Shown piece after piece: positions 1-5,776 of a stretch of 5,816 bases of DNA. The first letter of the stretch is position 1. Each line of letters opens with the position of its first letter. The DNA is from Polyangia bacterium (GTDB taxonomy: Bacteria > Myxococcota_A > Polyangia > Polyangiales > Polyangiaceae). Made by a program: the position numbers and the translations under genes. The stretch covers positions 1 through 5,816 of the forward strand of contig JAUILJ010000558.1 in assembly GCA_030433055.1 (NCBI GenBank), given 5' to 3'. The notes beneath the pieces were generated by a model. The model made no database searches. It saw nothing but the letters and a program-made list of their open reading frames with translations, and was not told the origin of the DNA.

Positions 1-3000
1 GAGCGTCAGCAGGCGTTTGGCTACACCCAAGAGGACCTGCGCATGCTCATCGCCCCGATGGCGAAGACCGGCGCGGAAGCCATCGGGTCGATGGGCACGG
101 ACACCCCGCTCGCGGTGCTCAGCGACGAACCACAGCCCGTCTTCAACTATTTCAAGCAGCACTTCGCTCAGGTGACGAACCCCGCGATCGATCCGATCCG
201 CGAGGAACTGGTCATGAGCCTCAAGAGCTACATCGGGGGTGAGGGCAACCTGCTCTTCGAGCTGCCCGATCAAGCTCAGATGCTCGAGCTCCCCCACCCG
301 GTGCTGACCAATGAGGACATGGTCAAGCTGCGGCACACGCACATGATCCAGCTGCGCATGCCGGCGACCCTGCCCATGCTGTACCCCGTCGATGAGGGCG
401 GTGCGGGGCTCAAGGCTTCGCTCGACGAGCTGTGCCGCCAAGCCTCCGTCGCAGTACTGAATGGGCACAGCCTGATCATTCTGAGCGACCGCGGGACCAC
501 CCCCCACATGGCTCCCATCCCCAGCTTGCTCGCCACGGGAGCGGTGCACCACCACCTCACCCGCAACGGCACGCGAGTCAAGGTGGGCATCCTCGTGGAA
601 ACGGGAGAAGCTCGAGAAGTGAACCACTTCGCGCTGCTCGCGGGCTATGGAGCCGGCGGCGTGAACCCATACCTGGCCATGGAGACCATCGAGCAGCTGT
701 GTCGCGATGGTCAAATCCCGGGTCTCACCGATCCAACCGTCGCCAAGCAGAAGTACATCAAGGCCGTCTGCAAGGGCTTGCTCAAGGTCATGAGCAAGAT
801 GGGGATCAGCACCCTGCAGAGCTATCAGGGCGCGCAGATCTTCGAGGCGCTCGGCCTGAACGAGGAAGTGATCGACCGCTACTTCACGGGCACCGCGAGC
901 CGCATCAGCGGCATCGACCTCGGAGTCATCGCCAGGGAGTCTTGGCTGCGCCATCAGCGCGCGTTTCCCCGCCGAGACGGCGGCGTCTCGCAGCTGTCGA
1001 TCGGTGGACAGTACCACTATCGAGCTCAATCCGAGCGGCACCTCTGGAGCCCGCGCACCATCGCTTCCTTGCAGCGCGCCGTGCGCCAGGAGGACGCGAA
1101 GAGCTTTCAGGAGTACTCCGACCTGATCAACAAACAGAGCGAAGGCTTGATCACGCTGCGCGGGATGTGGGAGCTGAATCCGCAAGGCAAACCGGTGGAC
1201 ATCTCGGAGGTGGAGCCCGCCGCTGAGCTGGTGAAGCGCTTCGCCACGGGCGCGATGAGCTTCGGGTCCATCAGCGCCGAGGCCCACGAGAACCTCGCGA
1301 TCGCGATGAACCGCATCGGGGGCAAGAGCAACACGGGCGAAGGCGGCGAGAAGCCAGAACGCTTCAGCGACGAGCGCCGCAGCGCCATCAAGCAAGTCGC
1401 CTCGGGCCGCTTCGGCGTGACGACCCACTACATGGTCAGCGCCGACGAGCTTCAGATCAAGATCGCCCAGGGCGCGAAGCCCGGCGAAGGCGGGCAGCTG
1501 CCTGGCCACAAGGTGGACGCGATCATCGCGAAGACCCGCTTCTCGACGCCCGGCGTCTCACTCATTTCCCCTCCCCCCCATCACGACATCTACTCGATCG
1601 AAGATCTCGCGCAGCTGATCTTCGACCTGAAGATGGTCAACCCCAAGGCGCGTATCAGCGTGAAGCTGGTGGCCGAGGCGGGGGTCGGGACCGTCGCTGC
1701 GGGCGTCGCCAAGGCCCATGCTGACGTGATCCTGATCTCCGGACACGACGGTGGTACCGGCGCCTCGCCGCTGACCTCGATCAAGCACGCTGGCGTCCCC
1801 TGGGAGCTTGGCCTTGCGGAAACGCAGCAGGTGTTGGTCAAGAACGACCTACGCGGCCGGGTCATCCTTCAAGCCGACGGACAGCTCCGCACCGGCCGCG
1901 ATGTCGCCATCGCCGCGCTCTTGGGCGCCGAAGAGTTCGGCTTCGCGACGGCACCGCTCGTCGCTTCGGGCTGCATCATGATGCGCAAGTGCCACCTGAA
2001 TACCTGCCCCGTGGGTATCGCGACCCAGGACCCGGAGCTCAGGAAGAAGTTCACGGGGCAGCCGGAGCACGTGATCAACTTCATGTTCTTCGTCGCTGAG
2101 GAGCTGCGCGCCCACATGGCGAGCCTCGGCTTCCGCAAGCTGGACGAGATGGTTGGTCGGGTCGACTGCCTGCGAACTCGGGACGTATCGCAGCACTGGA
2201 AGGCCTCGCGCATCGACTTCTCCGATGTGCTCAGGCCCGCCAGTCCGAAGCCAGGGATCGCCCTCTCCAAGGCTACCGAGCAGGACCACGGCCTGGAGAG
2301 AGCCTACGACCACACGTTCATACCGATGTGTGAGCCAGCGCTTGAGCGCAAGGAAGCCGTGCGCATCGAGCTGCCCATCCGCAACGTGCACCGCACCGTT
2401 GGCAGCATGCTGGCAGGGGAAGTGGCGCGGCGCTACGGCAGCGACGGGCTCCCTCCGGGCTGCATCGTGCTGAACTTCTCGGGCTCGGCGGGCCAGAGCT
2501 TCGGCGCCTTCGCGGTGCAGGGCATGGAGATGCACCTCGAGGGCGACGCCAACGACTACACGGGCAAGGGCCTCGCAGGCGGTATCCTGAGCGTGCGGCC
2601 GCCTGGCGGAAGCAGCTTCCGCGCGGATGAGAATGTGATCGTCGGCAACACTGCGCTGTACGGTGCTACCGGCGGCGCCGCGTTCTTCTGCGGCCGCGCT
2701 GGGGAGCGCTTCGCCGTGCGCAACAGCGGCGCCACGGCGGTGGTGGAGGGCGTGGGAGACCACGGCTGCGAGTACATGACCGGCGGCCTCGTCGTTGTGC
2801 TTGGAGCGACCGGCCGAAACTTCGGTGCAGGTATGAGCGGCGGCCTCGCCTACGTCTACGACGAAGACGGCCACTTCTCGGACCGCTGCAACCGCGAGCT
2901 GGTCAGCCTCGAAGCGCTCAGCATGGAGGACTCGTCGCTCCTCGCAGAGTTGCTCGAGCGTCACCAACTGCAGACCCAGTCGACCAAGGCGCGGAACCTC

Positions 3001-3183
3001 CTCGCCACCTGGGAAACAACCATGAGTCGATTCATCAAGGTTTTCCCCCTGGAATACAAGCGGGTGCTGGCCGAGCAAGAAGAGAAGCGCACAGCGGAGG
3101 CTCAGAGCAACAGCATCCCTCCAGAATACGAGCCACAACCCGAAGCGATCGTTGGCGGACCGCGCAGCGCAGAGGTGGACTGA
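1..3183 (+). CDS. gltB: Glutamate synthase large (alpha) subunit, 5'-truncated by window edge
   Basis: Large subunit of glutamate synthase. It takes ammonia released from glutamine, adds it to 2-oxoglutarate at an FMN site and reduces the product to glutamate with electrons passed from GltD; cytoplasmic. The reading frame is open from base 1 (ERQQAFGYTQEDLR precedes the first Met at 43), so this is the last 1060 residues of a protein usually near 1500; the N-terminal class II glutaminase with its catalytic Cys1 is outside the window. Visible, in fragment numbering: central domain about 5-275; FMN-binding synthase domain about 315-690 with KPGEGGQLPGHKV (493-505) and SGHDGGTGASP (580-590); 3Fe-4S ligands C658, C664, C669 in the spacing C-x5-C-x4-C; GXGXG beta-helix domain about 785-975 with GDHGCEYMTGG (919-929). 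The end, FIKVFPLEYKRVL plus a short polar tail, is typical. It ends in TGA three bases before gltD, so the two are surely co-transcribed. No frameshift seen. Family assignment is essentially certain. Confidence 0.98.
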   Translation, partial: ERQQAFGYTQEDLRMLIAPMAKTGAEAIGSMGTDTPLAVLSDEPQPVFNYFKQHFAQVTNPAIDPIREELVMSLKSYIGGEGNLLFELPDQAQMLELPHPVLTNEDMVKLRHTHMIQLRMPATLPMLYPVDEGGAGLKASLDELCRQASVAVLNGHSLIILSDRGTTPHMAPIPSLLATGAVHHHLTRNGTRVKVGILVETGEAREVNHFALLAGYGAGGVNPYLAMETIEQLCRDGQIPGLTDPTVAKQKYIKAVCKGLLKVMSKMGISTLQSYQGAQIFEALGLNEEVIDRYFTGTASRISGIDLGVIARESWLRHQRAFPRRDGGVSQLSIGGQYHYRAQSERHLWSPRTIASLQRAVRQEDAKSFQEYSDLINKQSEGLITLRGMWELNPQGKPVDISEVEPAAELVKRFATGAMSFGSISAEAHENLAIAMNRIGGKSNTGEGGEKPERFSDERRSAIKQVASGRFGVTTHYMVSADELQIKIAQGAKPGEGGQLPGHKVDAIIAKTRFSTPGVSLISPPPHHDIYSIEDLAQLIFDLKMVNPKARISVKLVAEAGVGTVAAGVAKAHADVILISGHDGGTGASPLTSIKHAGVPWELGLAETQQVLVKNDLRGRVILQADGQLRTGRDVAIAALLGAEEFGFATAPLVASGCIMMRKCHLNTCPVGIATQDPELRKKFTGQPEHVINFMFFVAEELRAHMASLGFRKLDEMVGRVDCLRTRDVSQHWKASRIDFSDVLRPASPKPGIALSKATEQDHGLERAYDHTFIPMCEPALERKEAVRIELPIRNVHRTVGSMLAGEVARRYGSDGLPPGCIVLNFSGSAGQSFGAFAVQGMEMHLEGDANDYTGKGLAGGILSVRPPGGSSFRADENVIVGNTALYGATGGAAFFCGRAGERFAVRNSGATAVVEGVGDHGCEYMTGGLVVVLGATGRNFGAGMSGGLAYVYDEDGHFSDRCNRELVSLEALSMEDSSLLAELLERHQLQTQSTKARNLLATWETTMSRFIKVFPLEYKRVLAEQEEKRTAEAQSNSIPPEYEPQPEAIVGGPRSAEVD
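3172..3177 (+). promoter_or_regulatory. Ribosome binding site of gltD
   Basis: GAGGTG lies nine bases before the gltD ATG and inside the last codons of gltB. It supports the ATG at 3187 over the in-frame ATG at 3208. Because gltB stops three bases before gltD begins, reinitiation by the same ribosomes (translational coupling) is likely; this would fit the matched subunit supply that the GltB-GltD complex needs. Confidence 0.7.
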
Positions 3184-3186
3184 ACC

Positions 3187-4635
3187 ATGGGCAAGGTAAC
3201 CGGTTTCATGGAGTACCGGCGGCAGGCCGCCGACAAGCGCCCAGTGGGCGACCGCGTCAAGGACTACCGCGAGTTCGAGCTGCCGGTAGTTGGCCAAGAT
3301 CTGCAACAGCAGGCAGCGCGCTGCATGGACTGCGGCGTGCCGTTCTGCAACACCGGCTGTCCGCTGGGAAATCTCATCCCCGACTGGAACGACCACGTCT
3401 ACACGAACGACCCGGAGCGCGCGATCGCGGCGCTGCACGCGACGAACAACTTCCCGGAGTTCACGGGTCGGGTATGCCCCGCGCCTTGCGAGGCGGCGTG
3501 TGTCCTCGGCATCAACGACGACCCGGTCAGCATCAAGCTGATCGAGCGCTCGATCGCGGATCGCGCCTGGAACGAAGAGCTCGTTCGCCCCGAGCCGGCC
3601 AGCCATCGCACAGGGAAGAAGGTCGCGGTGGTCGGCTCTGGCCCCGCGGGGCTCGCGGCCGCGCAGCAGCTCGCGCGGGCCGGTCACGACGTCACCCTGT
3701 TCGAGCGCGATGATCGCCTGGGTGGTCTGCTCACCTACGGGATCCCGGATTTCAAGCTCGAGAAGTGGCTCGTGCAGCGCCGGGTGGACCAGATGGCCGC
3801 AGAGGGCGTCACGTTCAAGACGGGAGTGAATGTCGGCTACGACGTCACCGGAGAGCAGCTGCGTGCGGAGTTCGACGCCATCTGCCTGTGCCACGGCTCA
3901 CGGCAGCCTCGCGACCTCCCGGTCGACGGGCGCCAGCTCGGCGGCGTGCACTTTGCGATGGAGTTCCTCGAGCAGCAGAACCGAAGGGTCGCTGGGCTCG
4001 AGGTACAGGGCCCCGAGATTCTTGCCACAGGGAAACACGTCGTGGTGCTGGGCGGGGGTGACACGGGCTCTGACTGCATCGGCACATCGCATCGTCAGGG
4101 CGCCGCGAGTGTCACCAGCTTCGAGATCATGCCGCGCCCACCGAACGAGCCCGCCAGCAGCACACCATGGCCACTGTGGCCGCTCAAGCTCAGGACGAGT
4201 AGCTCCCACGAAGAAGGCGGCGAGCGCGACTGGAGTGTGTCGACAGAGGCCTTCGTGGGTGACGAACAGGGCAACGTGAAGGCGCTCGCTGGCGTACGCG
4301 TCGAGTTCCAGAACGGCCGCTTCGAGCGCGTAGCCGGCTCCGAGTTCGAGGTGAAGGCAGACTTGGTGCTGCTCGCCATGGGATTCGTACACCCCGAGCA
4401 CGGAGGCATCCTCGAGCAGCTCGGACTGGAGCTCAACCAGCGGGGAAACGTGCAGGTCGACGGGCAGATGATGACCAACGTGCGCGGCGTGTTCTCCGCC
4501 GGTGACATGCAGCGCGGCCAGAGCTTGGTGGTGTGGGCCATCGCCGATGGGCGCCGCGCGGCGCAGGCCATCGACCGCTATCTCAGTGGGCAGACTGCAT
4601 TGAACCAACCAGGGCGGGCAGGTGTTCTGAGGTAG
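3187..4635 (+). CDS. gltD: Glutamate synthase small (beta) subunit
   Basis: Small subunit of glutamate synthase, a flavoprotein that oxidises NAD(P)H and passes electrons through 4Fe-4S clusters to the FMN of GltB. It is 482 residues, the normal family length. In order: N-terminal Fe-S domain with C46, C49, C54, C58 (CMDCGVPFCNTGC) and C97, C101, C105 (CPAPCEAAC); FAD Rossmann motif VAVVGSGPAG (146-155); NAD(P)H motif VVVLGGGDTG (285-294); and the C-terminal FAD-contact motif GVFSAGDMQRGQSLVVWAI (434-452). The start is the ATG giving MGKVTGFMEY, the standard N-terminus of the family, with a good ribosome binding site. The segments PWPLWP (327-332) and SSHEEGGERDWSV (339-351), and GGGDTGSDCIGTS rather than GGGDTAMDC, resemble the form found in Gram-positive bacteria, cyanobacteria and fused eukaryotic enzymes more than the E. 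coli form; this subtype call is from memory. Cofactor preference (NADH or NADPH) cannot be read with confidence. It stops in TAG directly before a C-rich tract. Confidence 0.98.
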   Translation: MGKVTGFMEYRRQAADKRPVGDRVKDYREFELPVVGQDLQQQAARCMDCGVPFCNTGCPLGNLIPDWNDHVYTNDPERAIAALHATNNFPEFTGRVCPAPCEAACVLGINDDPVSIKLIERSIADRAWNEELVRPEPASHRTGKKVAVVGSGPAGLAAAQQLARAGHDVTLFERDDRLGGLLTYGIPDFKLEKWLVQRRVDQMAAEGVTFKTGVNVGYDVTGEQLRAEFDAICLCHGSRQPRDLPVDGRQLGGVHFAMEFLEQQNRRVAGLEVQGPEILATGKHVVVLGGGDTGSDCIGTSHRQGAASVTSFEIMPRPPNEPASSTPWPLWPLKLRTSSSHEEGGERDWSVSTEAFVGDEQGNVKALAGVRVEFQNGRFERVAGSEFEVKADLVLLAMGFVHPEHGGILEQLGLELNQRGNVQVDGQMMTNVRGVFSAGDMQRGQSLVVWAIADGRRAAQAIDRYLSGQTALNQPGRAGVLR

Positions 4636-4662
4636 CTCCCTCACCCCCACCCCTCCCTACAC
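4636..4662 (+). terminator. G-free C-rich tract after gltD; possible Rho loading site and minus-strand G-quadruplex
   Basis: Starting at the first base after the gltD TAG there are 27 bases with no G and mostly C, with C-runs at 4638-4640, 4644-4648, 4650-4653 and 4655-4657. C-rich, G-poor RNA just past a stop codon is what Rho utilisation sites look like, so Rho-dependent ending of the gltBD transcript is a reasonable inference, helped by the lack of any hairpin with a T-run nearby. On the minus strand the same bases read as four G-runs of 3, 4, 5 and 3 with linkers of 1, 1 and 3, a strict G-quadruplex pattern. The composition is a direct observation; the role is not proven. Confidence 0.4.
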
Positions 4663-4736
4663 GACGCCCCAAGCGCGCAGATCGGCGCGCAACGCCGACG
4701 CCGATGAACCCCCACTCTGCGCAGCGCGGAGAGGTA

Positions 4737-4758
4737 ATTCAGCCGATTTGGGCTGGAT
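4737..4758 (+). other. Hairpin, 8-bp stem with 6-base loop, in gltD 3' region
   Basis: ATTCAGCC (4737-4744) pairs with GGCTGGAT (4751-4758), including one G-U pair, around the loop GATTTG. No T-run follows, so it is not a classical intrinsic terminator. It could protect a 3' end after Rho-dependent termination. A weaker hairpin follows at 4770-4788 (GCGTC/GACGC arms, extendable with a bulged G), and two more precede it: ATCGGCG/CGCCGAT at 4681-4705 and CTCTGCGC/GCGGAGAG with one mismatch at 4715-4733. Confidence 0.4.
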
Positions 4759-4900
4759 GTGTGGCATTTGCGTCGAGACCTCGGACGCCGGTCCCCGCAC
4801 AGAGAAAAGCGCGTGGAAACAGCCAATGAGGTGCCTCGAGCGCACCGAGTGACGCATTTCGAAGCGGGATGGCGGAGAGCGAGGGGGGAGGAGCGCCGTC

Positions 4901-4965
4901 AACAAACCGAGCTGCAGATCCGAACTGAGCAACCGAGCTGAGCAACCGAGCTCACGAACCGAGTT
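4901..4965 (+). repeat. 13-bp tandem repeat, five phased copies (minisatellite)
   Basis: Five consecutive 13-base units run without gaps: 4901-4913, 4914-4926, 4927-4939, 4940-4952 and 4953-4965. The third and fourth are identical (GAGCAACCGAGCT); the first matches at 10, the second at 8 and the fifth at 9 of 13 positions. A sixth, weaker unit (7 of 13) may follow at 4966-4978. The core AACCGAGCT is the best-kept part. The array is non-coding and ends about 55 bases before the probable promoter of the downstream gene. It may be a simple slippage-derived repeat or a set of binding sites. Confidence 0.85.
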
Positions 4966-4987
4966 CAGGAAGCGAATGCAGAGCTTG

Positions 4988-4999
4988 GCGAGCGCTCGC
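4988..4999. promoter_or_regulatory. Perfect 12-bp palindrome, candidate operator
   Basis: GCGAGCGCTCGC is fully self-complementary with no spacer. Its centre is about 40 bases before the next start codon, and its right end would overlap the -35 position set by the TACACT hexamer at 5020-5025. That is where a dimeric regulator could act on the promoter. Such palindromes also arise by chance in GC-rich DNA, so the operator role is only an inference. Confidence 0.35.
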
Positions 5000-5019
5000 T
5001 TCCGCACCCGTACCCGCGG

Positions 5020-5025
5020 TACACT
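5020..5025 (+). promoter_or_regulatory. Candidate -10 element for a leaderless transcript
   Basis: TACACT differs from the TATAAT consensus at two positions and keeps the key TA and final T. It ends eight bases before the GTG at 5034, so transcription starting about 7-9 bases after it would begin at A5033 or the GTG itself. No good -35 hexamer lies 16-18 bases upstream (CGCTTC at 17). The hexamer is flanked by GCGG (5016-5019) and CCGC (5026-5029). No Shine-Dalgarno sequence is present between it and the start, which supports leaderless expression. Confidence 0.5.
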
Positions 5026-5033
5026 CCGCACTA

Positions 5034-5756
5034 GTGGCTCGTCGTCGCCGAAGTAAAAGTGCCAATCCTCCGCGGCGTCCGTTGGTGTCAGGTCCGGAGA
5101 TCCGGGTCACCCATGGACCTGCCGGTCGTGAGACCCTCGCCGCGATCGCCTCGGAGCTGATGCAGACCGCTCCCGCTCGCTTCGAGTCGATGCCCGAAAT
5201 CGAAATCGGGCAGAGCACCGCGGGCCATGAAACACTCGCCGCGATCGCCGAAGAAGTGCAGCGCGAGGCAGCTCAGATCGCACGCGACCGCGGCTGGCAG
5301 GCAGACGAGGGCGAGGAAGCTCGGAGCTCAGTGCGTCCAAAGATGACGACGATGAGCTTCGAAGACCGGCCCCGCAGGGACGGCTCATCCCCAGAAGTGA
5401 TCACCATCAGCGAGGCACCCATCGGCCGCAGTACGATGGAAGATCTGGAGCGAGAGGCGGTGGCCGACGCGCTGGGACGGGGCCTGCGTATCTCCGAGCC
5501 GCCGCGACGCGGTCCGCCGAGCGCGCCTCGTATCGCTCAGAAGCTCGAGGTGTTCGAGATGGTCACGTTCGTGGTCAGGGCGAACGATGCGGGGCGCTTG
5601 TCCTCGATGCGCAGTCGAAAAGATTTCGTTGCGGAAAAGCTCATGCATCGCCTTCCTGTGGACGGCCCCGACGACATCGAGCGTGTGGATGTCACGCCAT
5701 GGACCGAGAAGGGCACAGTCATCTTGCGCGTGTGGTGCCGCGTCGCGTCTGACTGA
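5034..5756 (+). CDS. Uncharacterised 240-residue protein with three internal motif repeats
   Basis: I do not recognise this family. The N-terminus is strongly basic (MARRRRSKS) with no hydrophobic segment, so no signal peptide or membrane anchor is apparent. Three similar motifs occur at residues 21-42, 54-75 and 121-142: a short beta-prone stretch (EIRV, EIEI, VITI), a turn ending in G-R/H-x-T-L/M, then a helix-prone run (AAIASEL, AAIAEEV, EDLEREA). Residues 76-120 and 150-165 look disordered (Glu/Arg/Pro-rich). Residues about 168-240 look folded, with strands EMVTFVVRA, IERVDVTP and GTVILRVWCRV around a charged helix (KDFVAEKLMHRL). The GTG at 5034 is the first in-frame start after a stop at 4926-4928; TTG/GTG at 5082/5085 also lack a ribosome binding site, and the -10 placement favours 5034. 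That this frame is coding is supported by the protein-level repeats. It is probably transcribed separately from gltBD. Function unknown; a cytoplasmic adaptor or scaffold is speculation. Confidence 0.8.
   Translation: MARRRRSKSANPPRRPLVSGPEIRVTHGPAGRETLAAIASELMQTAPARFESMPEIEIGQSTAGHETLAAIAEEVQREAAQIARDRGWQADEGEEARSSVRPKMTTMSFEDRPRRDGSSPEVITISEAPIGRSTMEDLEREAVADALGRGLRISEPPRRGPPSAPRIAQKLEVFEMVTFVVRANDAGRLSSMRSRKDFVAEKLMHRLPVDGPDDIERVDVTPWTEKGTVILRVWCRVASD
5094..5459 (+). repeat. Three in-frame motif repeats inside the uncharacterised protein
   Basis: The units lie at 5094-5159, 5193-5258 and 5394-5459. Units 1 and 2 are 33 codons apart and share GxETLAAIAxE, with 15 identical bases (CTCGCCGCGATCGCC at 5136-5150 and 5235-5249). 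Unit 3 aligns to unit 1 at an offset of exactly 100 codons without gaps (P29/P129, G31/G131, R32/R132, T34/T134) but has diverged at the DNA level. This suggests an older duplication for unit 3 and a more recent one, or stronger constraint, for units 1 and 2. Confidence 0.75.
5191..5212 (+). other. Hairpin inside the uncharacterised gene
   Basis: TGCCCGA (5191-5197) and TCGGGCA (5206-5212) are perfect inverted arms of 7 bp around the 8-base loop AATCGAAA. It lies at the start of motif unit 2 (codons for MPEIEIGQ). It may be a by-product of the protein sequence. Confidence 0.4.
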
Positions 5757-5776
5757 GCGCGTCGCCCTGATTGAGC
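5740..5776 (+). repeat. Imperfect 18-19 bp tandem duplication across the stop codon
   Basis: Unit 1 (5740-5758, GCGTCGCGTCTGACTGAGC) contains the TGA stop of the uncharacterised gene. Unit 2 (5759-5776, GCGTCGCCCTGATTGAGC) follows at once. They match at 16 of 18 aligned positions with a single one-base gap. The remaining bases to the window end (5777-5816) show no gene, terminator or other feature. Confidence 0.65.

Larger units (their letters stand above)
4636..5033. other. 398-bp intergenic region rich in repeats and inverted repeats
   Basis: No convincing gene is visible on either strand. The short open frames here are Arg- or Ser-rich, lack ribosome binding sites and match no family I recognise. 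From left to right the region holds a G-free C-rich tract after the gltD stop, a cluster of small hairpins (4673-4788), a purine-rich stretch (about 4861-4896), a 13-bp tandem repeat (4901-4965), a 12-bp palindrome (4988-4999) and a probable promoter for the next gene. No tRNA-like cloverleaf or CRISPR pattern was seen. Confidence 0.8.

Noticed and set aside
432..1226. 264-codon plus-strand frame inside gltB
   Set aside because: It is a shifted-frame shadow of the conserved GltB central domain; the translation is low-complexity Arg/His/Pro-rich sequence.
1849..3894. 681-codon open frame on the minus strand under gltB and gltD
   Set aside because: It lies wholly antisense to two well-conserved genes, its Arg/Val/His/Glu-rich translation matches no family I know, and GC-rich codon bias commonly leaves such stop-free antisense frames.
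4735..4800. Stem-rich stretch considered as a tRNA
   Set aside because: No acceptor stem pairing, T-loop consensus or anticodon arm of proper size can be laid out.
4881..4894. Purine run with GGAGGAG resembling a strong ribosome binding site
   Set aside because: No ATG, GTG or TTG lies at a usable distance downstream, so it cannot serve an open frame.
4759..4941. 60-codon plus-strand frame in the intergenic region
   Set aside because: Arg-rich composition, no proper Shine-Dalgarno sequence, and its end lies in the 13-bp repeat array; more likely chance.
4901..4978. Tandem units considered as a CRISPR array or plasmid-type iterons
   Set aside because: Units are 13 bases with no spacers, which excludes CRISPR. 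No replication initiator gene or AT-rich stretch is present to support an origin.
4985..4990. TTGGCG as a -35 element
   Set aside because: It is 29 bases from the TACACT hexamer, far beyond the usual 16-18 base spacing.
4657..5031. 124-codon minus-strand frame across the intergenic region
   Set aside because: It begins over the -10 element of the opposite gene, has no ribosome binding site or recognisable domain, and runs through the tandem array and hairpins.
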